Assembly: GCA_002104985.1 (NCBI GenBank)
Contig: MCGO01000203.1
Location: 1-64,000 of the forward strand
Direction of reading: 5' to 3'
DNA from: Rhizoclosmatium globosum
Taxonomy: Eukaryota > Chytridiomycota > Chytridiomycetes > Chytridiales > Chytriomycetaceae
DNA length: 64,000 bases
The notes under the pieces are model-generated. The model saw only the letters and a list, made by a program, of their open reading frames with translations. It had not been told where the DNA came from and searched no databases. This document shows, in pieces, positions 31,101 to 40,696 of the stretch; position 1 is the first letter of the stretch; every line of letters begins with the position of its first letter. The position numbers were made by a program, and so were the translations under genes.

Positions 31101-31652
31101 TCAATGTTCAGATGATGTCGGTATGAAAGATGTGGCTGAGAGCGAGGGAAAAACTGCAGAAGAAGACAAAAATGGGTTGTGGGTTCCACCGTGTTGCTTC
31201 CCTCCGAGACGAGATATGATGTCCGCTTTTCCGCCGAGACGTTGGGCGATGTCAATATGCGGTGGAGTTGGCGTTGGAAGTAATGAAGGTACAAGGTTGA
31301 TTGGCTCAGCGGTTAAGGCAGTGGGCGTTCGCGACGAAAGCCTGGGTTCGGATCCAGGAATGACCTCGTAGACGTAGCCCTTCACTGGTTTTGCTGATGC
31401 TTTCGACTTCTTCTGTCTGACAATTCGGGGTGCTGGTGTGGGTCCCACACCCTTAGCCGCATTTTCGGTTTCTGAAGAGCTGTTGCGCTTTCTGCCCCGA
31501 AGTTGAGGGGCTGTGGCTGGAACCTGGGCTGGGGCCTTTGGAGCGGAAGCTGATGAAGCGACGTTGACATTCAGATCTGCAGGTGATGCCACGAAGGTAT
31601 TGGCTCTATTTGCGACTCTAAGGGCTCGCTTTTTGTTCGCGGATGCAGGCAT
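31101..31652 (-). CDS. Retrotransposon ORF1, Gag-like basic protein, 183 aa
   Basis: ATG at 31652 lies just inside the A1 repeat boundary. The protein is Ala/Pro/Ser-rich with basic clusters (RGRKRNSSSE, RQKKSKASAK) and a duplicated RLGGK motif (QRLGGKADI, SRLGGKQHG). No conserved domain is recognised; position and composition suggest a nucleic-acid-binding Gag-like protein. Confidence 0.6.
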   Translation of the reverse strand: MPASANKKRALRVANRANTFVASPADLNVNVASSASAPKAPAQVPATAPQLRGRKRNSSSETENAAKGVGPTPAPRIVRQKKSKASAKPVKGYVYEVIPGSEPRLSSRTPTALTAEPINLVPSLLPTPTPPHIDIAQRLGGKADIISRLGGKQHGGTHNPFLSSSAVFPSLSATSFIPTSSEH

Positions 31653-31664
31653 GTTCAGAGATTC

Positions 31665-31875
31665 AGTCTCAAGTTTTTCGTCTGGAGATGGTAGCAGGAG
31701 CAGGAAGCGAGGGGAGGACGGAATCGAGACAAGTTTTGTTTGCGAGGACTGGGATTGTCTCGGCAACTTGGAAAAATTCTTGTCTTTGACGCGCCTCCCG
31801 CCCAGTCGACTTCCTTCCAGCCACGATGGCCCCACAAATCCCCACTGCGTAAACTTGCTTTAGGATTGGTATCAA
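31665..31875 (-). repeat. Retrotransposon repeat A1 (terminal)
   Basis: 5' terminal repeat of the element on the minus strand, identical by eye to A2. Its outer end is 56 bp from the stop codon of TFB4. Confidence 0.9.
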
Positions 31876-31931
31876 AAAAGGAAAAAGAAAGTTCAGTATA
31901 CAAGTTATTGCCTTTATTGGATATGATTAAG

Positions 31932-33044
31932 TTATTGTTGAGTCAAAGACGATCCGCAGGTAGAGCAAGAGTCTCTCCGTGAGCAAAAGACTGGAACATA
32001 AAAAACATTAGGCCAGAATTAGGCAGACAACAAACTTACTTGACAAACAAACAGAACATACGTATGCAATACTGCAAGGTTGTTTGTGACAAAAGCAGGA
32101 TGCGCTGTAGTTTGTGAGCGTTCCCCCAGGCAGACAAAGTGTTTTACGAATTGATGGCTCCGGAAGAAACGAATGCAGTAAGACTGTAATCAGATTATCG
32201 ACGTCCGAGACTTTGACAAAGATTCCGTCTGTGGATGATGCAGTTTGAGACAGGAATACGGAGTCATTTCCAAGAAGTCTGCACACATCGATAATCACAT
32301 TCTGTACGAATATTGCATGAGATTGAAAATATGTCTTGGTATGATAAAAGTGGAACAACGTACATCCTTTTTGGCAGCGAATATGCAATTCATGATGGGG
32401 ATATATTCGCTGGGAGAGTCCGGCGATACCGATAAGGTGAGAATACGAGCTTGAATTGTGGATGCAGGGTCAGTATGTTGGCGTTTTACACGATTGATGA
32501 CTGTAGTTTGAGGGTGAGACTGATGCTGTTGCAATAAACCCACTCACAAGACAAGGATAACGACAATGCTCCCGCTAAGCAACTTTGCTTGTTATAGTTT
32601 TCTTCCGAATCCCGATCAAAGTCGAGAAGCTGTTGTAGTTTCTGCACAAGAACATCATCCACGACTTTGAACTGTTTATACATTCCACCCGTGTTTTTAA
32701 TGTCGGTAGAAGCGTTTGAAAGGTCGGCCGAATCAAGCAGTAAATGGCTGTTAAGGTAGTTGGTCTTGTTGCTCTCAGCCAGTTTAAACCACACCTTCCT
32801 CTTCCCGCAATCGCAGCAACGACAGCAACCCGCCCATCGAATCTCAGAGCCAAATGTGCATTAATAAAGACGAGTCTGTATGCCATCAGGTTAATTCACG
32901 GAAGCCATCCAGCCAAAACAGGGCAACGCACAGTTGATTCAGGATTCGTTCGACGGTCCCCGAATCCAGTTTCCCCTTCGCCGCCACTGAATTCGCCGGA
33001 GAAGGAAACAGATCGACAACGACAACAAGAAGTGGAATGTCCAT
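31932..33044 (-). CDS. TFB4: TFIIH core subunit Tfb4/p34 (GTF2H3)
   Basis: Five exons: 32932-33044, 32548-32875, 32364-32500, 32040-32301, 31932-31990 (introns 47-62 nt), about 299 aa. Family signatures are clear: LLVFINAHLAL, MYKQFKVVDD, CLAGALSLSL, YIPIMNCIFAAKK, IDVCRLLGNDSVFL, CFCHKQP and the C-terminal zinc-binding VCSVCLS-IFC...CSTCG. Tfb4 has a von Willebrand-like domain and a C4 zinc finger and holds p44/Ssl1 in TFIIH for transcription initiation and nucleotide-excision repair. Exon 2 is one base short: the frame shifts near 32793-32810, beside a CCC run, after RVAVVAAIAG; total coding length is 899, one below a multiple of three. An assembly indel is the simplest reading. Confidence 0.88.
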
Positions 33045-33085
33045 TTTAGACTAATTAAAAAGGACAACAAAGAAAAGACTTCAAA

Positions 33086-34601
33086 ATGGCGTCGGTTCCA
33101 TCGCTTCCTCGACCGTCGATCGCCGCCGTGGCTCCGGCTTCAACGTTTTACGTGGGTGCTTCGGCGTCGTTTGCGGCCCTGTTTTCGACAGAGTTGTACA
33201 TTGACAGGTGTGTTTGTTAGAGGGAGTTACTCTCAAACCAACTAATACTCTCGCTTAGATTCGCTTGGAAACTGTGGTTGGCTGGATTCACTTGTGAGCA
33301 CTGACTTGATTTGGCTATATCACGCTGACAGTCTCCCACCATTGAACAAATCCAAGACATCCAAGCGTACGATCAAGTCCTCGACAGAAATAAGAACGCG
33401 GCTCAATACAATCCATCTGTCATTCAAAACTTTATCATATCGCAGTATCGTACCTTTGAAATGCTCGAAAAATACTTGCACAGGCCAAAGTTATTGGCTA
33501 GTCAGCTGATTTTTCCTCTGGATAAAGAGACGCGTGGATTCTTGATTGATTCTTATTATCGCTTTGATCCAAAGGTGTGTTGCATTCTTGCTAATTGATG
33601 GCGTTGGTGATGCTAACAACATGTTCAATGTGAATCCAAGGTATTACGTGAACTGCTAGGAAAGAAACTCTCTTCGCGTGCACTCAGAAAAGAGCTCGAT
33701 GATGTACATATTAGAACAAAAACACCGTTGGCAGGATGCAAGCGGATGTTTGATAATCTTAAGCGAATCATGAAGAGGATTGAAGACCAAAATGGAAACA
33801 TCTTCAAACTTGTTCAAGACGATTTCTTGTTGGAAGATGACCTTGCTGGGTAAATCTTTGATCAGTGTTCGCAAATCAGTAACTGACCCAACAACCCACT
33901 GTTGCAGTCAATACTCTCACATTATCTTCATCAACTTTTACCGTCTGGACACGACCAAAAAGAAGTTGGCGAATCTCACCTTTGCTGACTTTGATTACTG
34001 TGAGTCTGTTTTTTGCAATATTTTGCTTGCTAAATGCTGGAAACGTAAAACAGTGGGCGCCATTATTATGCAATACTTTACAATCACATCCGAAGCTGCT
34101 ATCGACGACTTCGATATGGGCCTCGCCCAAGATGCACGCGACCTCAAAACTATCGTCGTCAACCACAACAAAACTCTGGACGAATTCCGGGCCCGCGTCA
34201 TTACTTACCTCCAACAGCAACGTGATGCACAGCAACAACCTTCAGTCTCTCAACCTCAACCTTCATCAATTACCTCCACCGCAATCCAAAACGTTCTCGA
34301 AAGATGCAGTCCAAACACATTCAAGACCCTGCTCAAGAACGTGTTCGGTCTTGGAAGCGGGTTGAGCTACAACAAAGAGATTCGTGACGTGTTTGGAACG
34401 TTGATGGAAAAGATTGTGGATCCGTGTGTTGCAGGGTGTGGATGGGGTCGCGGGGAAGTGACAGTGTTCTTTGAGGCTGTTGTTACTGTGTTTCCAGAGG
34501 TGGAGCTGCTTGCACTGCATCATCGGAAAAAGTATGAGGCGAGTTTTGGGAAGCTTTGTACGGCTGTTAAGTTGGCAGCTGTGCGGTTGATTAATGTTTA
34601 A
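33086..34601 (+). CDS. FIBP-like protein (acidic FGF intracellular-binding protein family)
   Basis: Exons 33086-33207, 33259-33293, 33332-33574, 33641-33849, 33908-33999, 34054-34601, about 415 aa. FIBP-family features include FAWKLWLAGF, YRTFEMLEKYLHRPKLLASQLIF, LGKKLSSRALRKELDD, CKRMFDNLKRIMK and RDVFGTLMEKIVDPC. The family is conserved in animals and early-branching lineages; its molecular role is poorly defined. The exon 2/exon 3 junction is one base out of phase with the best splice sites. The fifth intron (34000-34053, 54 nt) is in frame, so retention would add 18 residues. Its start is 41 bp from the divergent TFB4 start, suggesting a shared promoter. Confidence 0.8.
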
Positions 34602-34684
34602 CTGAGCTGGTGGTAAATAAAGCGATAATTCGGAGTGATGGTTCTATGTGGTAGTGTACGATAAAAAGTTGAAGCCAAAAAGGG

Positions 34685-36019
34685 ATGGAGCTTTACCGAG
34701 GCATCCGCGATCGCTGGGTCGCATTCACGAGCCAGTTTCCGTTGGAAACCCGAGAACCTGTTTGGACGCCCGAGCCTGTTCCAGACGTTGCGATCCTGTA
34801 TGTCTTCAAACGGAGTGGAACCACGTCAATGGAGGTCCAGTCTCTCGTTGTCCAGGTACCGTGACCACTTACCCCTCCACCGCCAATGACTAAGTACTCG
34901 TCTTTCAGTCGGTTCTGTCCTTCGCTGGGTACCCTCACGTTGTCAAAGAGTGCAATGAACCTGATCAATCGCCCAACGGTGTGTTGCTTCCTGCTCCTCA
35001 CAAACCACAGCTTATCTTCGTATGCAGGACAATTACCGTATTTATACACTACAAAAGGACGGGCATTGGCTGGACGGGAGATAATCGATGAAGTCATGGA
35101 CCAAGTTTGTAGCTGCTCGTCAAGAACCAATCGCACCGCCAAGTCTCATCTTTTATCTAGGTTCCTGGATTCGGCTCTACATTGAGTCCGATTGAGAAGG
35201 CGGATTCGTTGGCGTTCACTTCTCTTGGGGAGAGCAAACTTCACTTTGGATTGGTGTGTGTCATTCAATCTTCACAGAACATGAGGAGCGATGCAGAAAT
35301 GTGCTGAATTTAATGGAGCTATATGTGTACCCTGGGCCTTCGTCCAAACTGGATGTGAAGTTGAAGAAGACTGGACTAATGGACAATGCGGCAAATTCAA
35401 ATACAGGAGTCACTAACTCTTCAAATCAGTTATTCGATCTCTGGTACAATCATCAAAACTTTACGAAAGTGGCTTACCCAAAATACGCGACCGACCACCC
35501 ATTCCCTCTGAATCTCGTTTTGCCCCGTATCAAACGAATGGAACAATTGGACTGGATGTTGAAGCAACGGGTTGCAATCAACAAAGATGAGGTTCGTATT
35601 TGTGTGCTTCACAACGGACCCTCATGATTGTGAACTATTTGACCCCAGATTTTGGGAGACGTCAAGATGGCTCTGTCAGCATATTCAACACAACTTGATC
35701 AAAAGCAGTACCTTTTTGGCGCAAAGTATGGCTATTTTTTCTTGGTTAAACTTTGTAGTTGGATTCCTAATTTCCCCTTTTCAACAGACCAAGTATGGCA
35801 GATGCAACTCTCTTTGCGTACCTACACATCCTTCTCTCCACTTTTAATTCCCCTGCTGGTGTACACAGCAGCGTTCGCGACATCATCAAGCGTCATGATA
35901 ATCTGATTCAGGTAATTTTCGGAACTCAGTCTTGAATATATGATACTAACATGCGTTGCATCTGTGTAAAGTACTCAAGACGCATTTGGTCGACATGGTT
36001 TGCCACTGAAAATAAATAA
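34685..36019 (+). CDS. Metaxin-family mitochondrial outer-membrane import protein
   Basis: Eight exons with fully consistent phases: 34685-34855, 34909-34978, 35028-35104, 35161-35255, 35297-35591, 35649-35725, 35788-35911, 35972-36019; 318 aa, the usual metaxin length. Visible are the N-terminal thioredoxin-like part ending SPNGQLPYLYTTKGRALAG, the LSPIEKADSLAF helix, and the GST-C-like YLFGAKPSMADATLFAYLHILL block, ending YSRRIWSTWF. Metaxins and yeast Sam35/Sam37 belong to the SAM complex that inserts beta-barrel proteins. Which metaxin paralogue it represents is not decided. I see no C-terminal membrane anchor. Confidence 0.85.
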
Positions 36020-36242
36020 AAAGTACAATATCCCAATAAACTTAACGTGGTGAAATGTGTTTGGTGTGGGTATTTTGAGCATCAACTAGATAGCCGGTAA
36101 GAGCAGGTTATAATGCAAAAAGGTGTATTAGAGTGAAAAGCATGGAGCTTTTGTTTGTGGTTAGCATCCAGAAGTTGAGGTTCAAGAAATGGTTTGAGGG
36201 CTGAACACACACTTTTCGCCCGAACAAAGTTTCACACAGTTC

Positions 36243-36872
36243 ATGTGCTACAACAAGGACGTGTCTTGTGCAAACTTCCTCATCAACATTGTTAGCTCAA
36301 CTATTGAGTTCAATTTGACTGGTGATGTGGCTTCCCACAAAATCTGCGCCAGCTTCTTCTTCTTTGTTGGACTAATGCAGCTCTATGACTGGTTCTTTTG
36401 GACCCACAACAAGCGCTCGTTTTCAAACTTGATCATTACTAAAGTTGCGATGATTACAAACCACTTACAGCCAATTGTATTGGCTTTTTTGATCGTCAAT
36501 TACGAGGGTCGCCTGGGGCAGGCGTCGTGGTTCCTGATATCAATTTACACTCCCTTGTCCATGGCATACACGATCTATCATTGGCACATTGTTGATTACA
36601 CTGTTTCAGATCCCACAACAAAGCTCTTGTATTGGAAGTGGAATGATCAAAAGCATGGATTTTCTTTCTACAGCCTATTTCTGGCAACGTTCAGCGTCTT
36701 GATGTACGAAAACTTTCCAAGGCCATTGAATATCATATTATTGGCCTTGAATCTGGTTTCATTTGTGCTTTCAATGAACAAAGCTCACTACATTGGTAAA
36801 CAGTGGTGTGCAGTTGCCTCTCTGATTCCAGTACTCTTACTTAGAGTCAACCTTGAAACCACCAAATTATGA
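36243..36872 (+). CDS. Intronless multi-pass membrane protein of uncertain origin, 209 aa
   Basis: A single open frame with six to seven hydrophobic segments and little else. The start MCYNKDVSC and the spacing of membrane helices remind me of a family of small polytopic proteins found mainly in large algal DNA viruses and some protists; this is memory of a general pattern, not an alignment. The absence of introns contrasts with its neighbours (FIBP-like, metaxin, GDSL genes). There is no signal peptide or catalytic motif. A short class-II-tRNA-like fragment follows 47 bp downstream. Function unknown. Confidence 0.65.
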   Translation: MCYNKDVSCANFLINIVSSTIEFNLTGDVASHKICASFFFFVGLMQLYDWFFWTHNKRSFSNLIITKVAMITNHLQPIVLAFLIVNYEGRLGQASWFLISIYTPLSMAYTIYHWHIVDYTVSDPTTKLLYWKWNDQKHGFSFYSLFLATFSVLMYENFPRPLNIILLALNLVSFVLSMNKAHYIGKQWCAVASLIPVLLLRVNLETTKL

Positions 36873-37218
36873 AAAAGCAACACAGTTCTACTCTTCATTA
36901 ATACTTTCCTGTAGAATAGCCTTAGACCGCTCGGCCATCTGCCCATACAATCGAATTTACGTAAGCTATGTATTACTTTTACTACAATACACTGCAACAA
37001 TCCAGCGAATAAGGGCTATCTCAGTTCTAGTAAAGCTCTTGTTCTTCCTGTGTCCAGCTTTCTGCACTTGCGCTTGCTCTGTTCAGATTGAGGAACCTAT
37101 GATCTACCGAATTGAAGCTAAATAGCTAAAAGGCTGTGATCCTTTACTTTCTAGATTCCTAAAATAGAAATAATAAGCTGCATTCCAGTTGATCATAAGC
37201 TGCTGATCAACACCACTA
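36873..37218. other. Intergenic spacer with a tRNA-like fragment
   Basis: About 345 bp. Apart from the tRNA-like fragment at 36919-36943 nothing is recognised. Confidence 0.4.
36919..36943 (-). other. Fragment resembling the 5' part of a class II tRNA (Leu/Ser)
   Basis: On the minus strand these 25 bases read like the acceptor 5' strand and D-arm of tRNA-Leu/Ser and contain TGGCCGAGCGGTCTAAGGC, a near-consensus A box. The following bases do not form a convincing anticodon arm, and no B box (GGTTCGANTCC) or complementary acceptor 3' strand is seen downstream, so it appears to be a truncated tRNA relic. Confidence 0.45.
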
Positions 37219-37443
37219 TTATATCTTGAAGGTTTTCAAGATTCCCGGATCAGTCGTTTGAATGACGATCCCAGGATATCCAAACAATTGATTATACGCG
37301 TATTGAGCCATAGAATTGTGTCCTCGTGTTGATTGATGAAAAGGGTCCGAGAAGGAAGAACAATCAGGATTCGGGCAAGGAACAATCCGACAATGACAAA
37401 CAGCACTCATCCACGTGAGTAAATCCATAAACAGCTTGTCCAT
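37219..37443 (-). CDS. Small Cys-containing protein or gene remnant, 74 aa
   Basis: ATG-started frame with CHCRIVPCPNPDCSSFSDPF followed by an aromatic YAYNQLFGYPG segment. The ordered Cys/Pro/aromatic pattern looks more like a real secreted-domain fragment than chance, but I do not recognise the family. It could be the 3' remnant of a longer gene. It has no partner exon that I can support. Confidence 0.3.
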   Translation of the reverse strand: MDKLFMDLLTWMSAVCHCRIVPCPNPDCSSFSDPFHQSTRGHNSMAQYAYNQLFGYPGIVIQTTDPGILKTFKI

Positions 37444-37585
37444 CGGGAGAGCTCATGGGTGTAAGAAGGTTTTTTTTGAGCATTGTATCTTCCGCGTTTT
37501 TTCAAGTTGTCATAAAGTAAGTGGTACAGGATTTACAGATCCCACACATTAAACCAAAATCTCTTTATTAATGTATTCAAAACTA

Positions 37586-38697
37586 TCAAAACATCAATAT
37601 TCCAACTGCAGCCATAAACAAACACATTCCGATTTCTTTGGTGCCAGATTGAATGAGACCTTGCGTAGCGGTTGTAGTAAGTGGCAACGAGGATGTAATA
37701 ATTGCACTCGCAGTGGCCTTTAAAACAGTTGGGAATCCAGAAATGTTGAAGAGCGTGTTGTAAGCACCAGCAGCAATTAACTTGTGAGCCTTGGTGGTTG
37801 GGTGAACAACATCCCAAAAAAAGTAGTCATCAGGATTGGCGCAGGTACTAAGAATAGTAGCATTCGCTGTGATTGTGTTGCACGCATCTTCCACATTCTT
37901 GAACCCGTAATAAGCGGAACCTTCAGGAGTGACTGTATAGTAAAGAAGAGGAGTGACGTCGTTAAAAATGATGTTGGCTTTGGGGGCAACGCCTTGAAGG
38001 TTTGAAATTCCAGCTGAAAGAACGGCATTGAATCCGTCAACAACTTGCTTGATTTGAGATGTGGCCGTAGAGGCAAGCTTGTTGTTCATTGGAAGTCTTT
38101 CAAGAGGTGCGAAGCCGTTTACCAAAATGTTCTTGGCTCCCGATTGGATGAGCATTTTTACACCAGTTAGAATGTCGGTTGCATAGGCAACTGGGTCAGG
38201 AATGTTGCCAGAATCAACAGTGTATGTCAAGTCGTTTGCCCCAGCCCAGATAGTGAAGAGCGTCGTGTCCAAGTTCAGTGCATTGGCAGAGGAGTCGGCT
38301 TTCCAGTTGGCGATTTGCTTGCTCAAATCTGGTAAGTCATTGGCAGTGAGTGACTTTGAAAACCAAATTGGATGATGGTACGCATCCGTCACGTTGGCAA
38401 CGGCTCCAGCAACGGCATAATTGTGTAAGTTCGCGTTGTTCAACGTTTCAGCAAGCTGCTCAACCCAAACAGGACCGTTCGAGCTGTAGAAGTTGCGTTA
38501 ATATAACTGATATTCGAAGGTGTTACTTACAATCTTCCCTGCCAGTATGGTGCTGGAGGTGTGCCTTCATACTTGAAAAAGTTGCCATTATCGGAGAGCG
38601 AGTCTCCGAACGCGACCACATCCTTGATTACTGTAGATGGACTCAGTACAGCAAAGGCGGTTGACGACAAGAGAATGAGGGACAGGATACTTTTCAT
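37586..38697 (-). CDS. Secreted, probably GPI-anchored GDSL/SGNH esterase, paralogue A
   Basis: Exons 38531-38697 and 37586-38483 (47-nt intron between GRF and SNG), 354 aa. A signal peptide (MKSILSLILLSSTAFA) precedes block I (VVAFGDSLSDNGN, nucleophile Ser). Block III appears as WAGANDL and block V as WDVVHPT with the catalytic Asp and His. The C-terminus is a Ser/Thr-rich stretch and a hydrophobic tail (EIGMCLFMAAVGILMF) typical of a GPI-attachment signal. These enzymes hydrolyse esters of lipids or acetylated polysaccharides; substrate unknown. Paralogue B lies 0.4 kb away in the same orientation with the same intron. Confidence 0.88.
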
Positions 38698-39126
38698 TTT
38701 GTGATGAATTTAGTTGAAAGTGTTCCTTCAGTTCTGAATCTTCCTTTTAACCGAATTAGACACAATTGGATGCTTTTGAATGTTAGACACACATTATCAA
38801 ATGTGTGGCTGACACAAATTCTAAATTTAGCAATATTAATAATAGATCCTGCAGTCTTGTCTTTCGAGAAATTGTTTAAGTGAGTGAGACTCGATGTTCA
38901 CTCAAAAAAGTGACCTTAATTAAAGTATGCTAAAGAACGAAGAAAAAATTCATCAAATCACCACCTTTGTCACATTAGAGCTTCACAGTCAAGGTGTGCA
39001 TCATCGAGATTAAGTTTTCTTCTAAAAACAAGATATGTGACATTTTCTTTGATGACTTATTGGCCAGGTTATTGCATTATGAGACTAGTAGATATGTTTA
39101 TTTTCTAAATCTCTCTTCTAACTGAG
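38698..39126. other. Spacer between the two GDSL esterase genes
   Basis: About 430 bp, AT-rich, promoter of paralogue A. AGACAC motifs at 38758 and 38785. No gene seen. Confidence 0.4.
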
Positions 39127-40253
39127 TTACAACATCAAAATTCCGACGGCAGCCATCAACAAACCCATTCCAATTTCCTTCGCACCAGATTGATAGAGAG
39201 CTTGAGTTGCAGGAACTCCGTAGGTGGCAGCAACGGCGACCGAGGACGTAGCAACAGCGCTTGCGGAAGCAGTAACAACGCTCGTAGAAGCACTAGTAAC
39301 AGTTGGGAACCCAGAAATGTTAAACAAGGCGTTGTAAGCACCAGCAGCAATGAACTTGTGAGCCTTGGTGGTTGGGTGAACCTGATCCCAGAAAAAGTAT
39401 TCATCCGGGGTAGCACAAACGCTCGCACTAGTAGCATTGAAACAAGAGTCTTGAATATTCTTGAAACCATAGTACTCAGAGCCTTCTGGTGTATCAATGT
39501 GCAAAAGAAGAGGTGTAACATCGTTCAAGATGATATTGGCGTTGGGGACAAGGGCTTGAATCTTTGAGATTCCCGCAGAGAGAACGAAGTTGAATCCATC
39601 ATCAATTTGCTTGATTGGAGCCAAAGCAGCGGAGGGAAGCTTGTTGTATCTGGGAACTCTGTCAAGAGGAGGGAAGCCATTCACCAAGATGTTCTTGGCA
39701 CCCAACCGGAGAAGAATTTGGACGTTGTTCAACACGTAAGTTGCAAAGGCAACTGGATTTGGAACATTACCGGAGTTGACTGTGTCACTCAAGTCGTTGA
39801 ATCCGGCCCAGACAGTGAAGAGAGTGGTGTCCAAGTTCACAGTATTGGCGGAGGAGTCAGCTTTCCAGAGGGCGATTTGTGCACTCAAGTCTGGCAAATC
39901 ACTGGCAGTGAAGTTCGTGGCAAGTGGCTGATGGTATGCATCGGAGCTATTGGCAACGGCTCCTCCGAAGGCATAGTCATGCAAGTTCGCATTGTTCAGA
40001 GTGATAGCGAGCTGTTCAACCCAAACTGGACCGTTCGAGCTTTATGGGTCTGTTAACTCAACGTCGAATTCGCATTTGTAACTTACAATCGGCCCTTCCA
40101 GTATGGAGCTGGAGGAGCGCCGAGCAACTTGAAAAAGTTACCATTGTCAGAGAGCGAGTCTCCGAATGCGACGACATCCTTGATCACTGTGGATGGGTTA
40201 AGAGCAGCGAGGGCAGTCGACGACAAGGCCACGAGGGTAAGAAGGCTTTGCAT
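39127..40253 (-). CDS. Secreted, probably GPI-anchored GDSL/SGNH esterase, paralogue B
   Basis: Exons 40087-40253 and 39127-40039 (47-nt intron at the same site as in paralogue A), 359 aa. Signal peptide MQSLLTLVALSSTALA; block I VVAFGDSLSDNGN; block III WAGFNDL; block V WDQVHPT. An Ala/Ser/Thr/Val-rich linker and the hydrophobic tail EIGMGLLMAAVGILML suggest GPI anchoring to the plasma membrane or wall. Tandem duplicate of paralogue A; the two differ mainly in the linker and a few loops. Confidence 0.88.
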
Positions 40254-40696
40254 TTTTCCGATGTTTTTTTTCTTGTATCAGTGTTTCAAATGGGAAATTT
40301 AGGAAAAATTTAAGGTGCCTCCTCCCATATATCACCACCCGATCACAATTACAAATAAGTTTGGTACCCAGATCTCTACCCAAGATTTTAAAGGCCGAAC
40401 ACAGTCAAAAGTAAAACCCAAGTCCTGCTTATTCCCGTGTATTCCAGAACCATTCACGAGCAACGTAAACGTAAACCCTACACTCTTCAATTTCTTCTGC
40501 ACATACAAGGAAACACGATAAAGCTGTCTTTTATTATCAACAGCCGAGAAAGTGAGAATTACAAAACATTCTCTTCCCTCAAAACAAGAACGAAAAAACG
40601 AAAAAAACAAGAAAACAACAGTGATTCAAAACGTCTCCAAATGCAGACGAGTCAACATCCAAATCCCACCTTAATCACTTCCAGAATCCCTATCTC
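40254..40696. other. Intergenic spacer
   Basis: About 440 bp holding the promoter of GDSL paralogue B and the 3' flank of RET2. A-rich near 40590-40620. No gene recognised. Confidence 0.4.

Larger units (their letters stand above)
26230..31875 (-). mobile_element. Ngaro/PAT-like tyrosine-recombinase (DIRS-order) retrotransposon, 5.6 kb
   Basis: Read on the minus strand the order is A1 (31875-31665), Gag-like ORFs, RT-RNase H, tyrosine recombinase, B1 (26963-26734), A2 (26734-26524), a 64-bp unique spacer, B2 (26459-26230). The A copies are 211 bp and the B copies 230 bp, and each pair reads as identical. Such split direct repeats, a YMDD reverse transcriptase with RNase H and a tyrosine recombinase in place of a DDE integrase define the Ngaro/PAT branch of DIRS elements; I see no DIRS methyltransferase domain. 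The coding region has several single-base frame breaks, yet the repeats are undiverged, so the insertion is recent. It sits between TFB4 and the methyltransferase gene. Confidence 0.88.

Noticed and set aside
31293..31366. Functional tRNA gene
   Set aside because: No anticodon stem can be formed; kept only as a low-interest observation.
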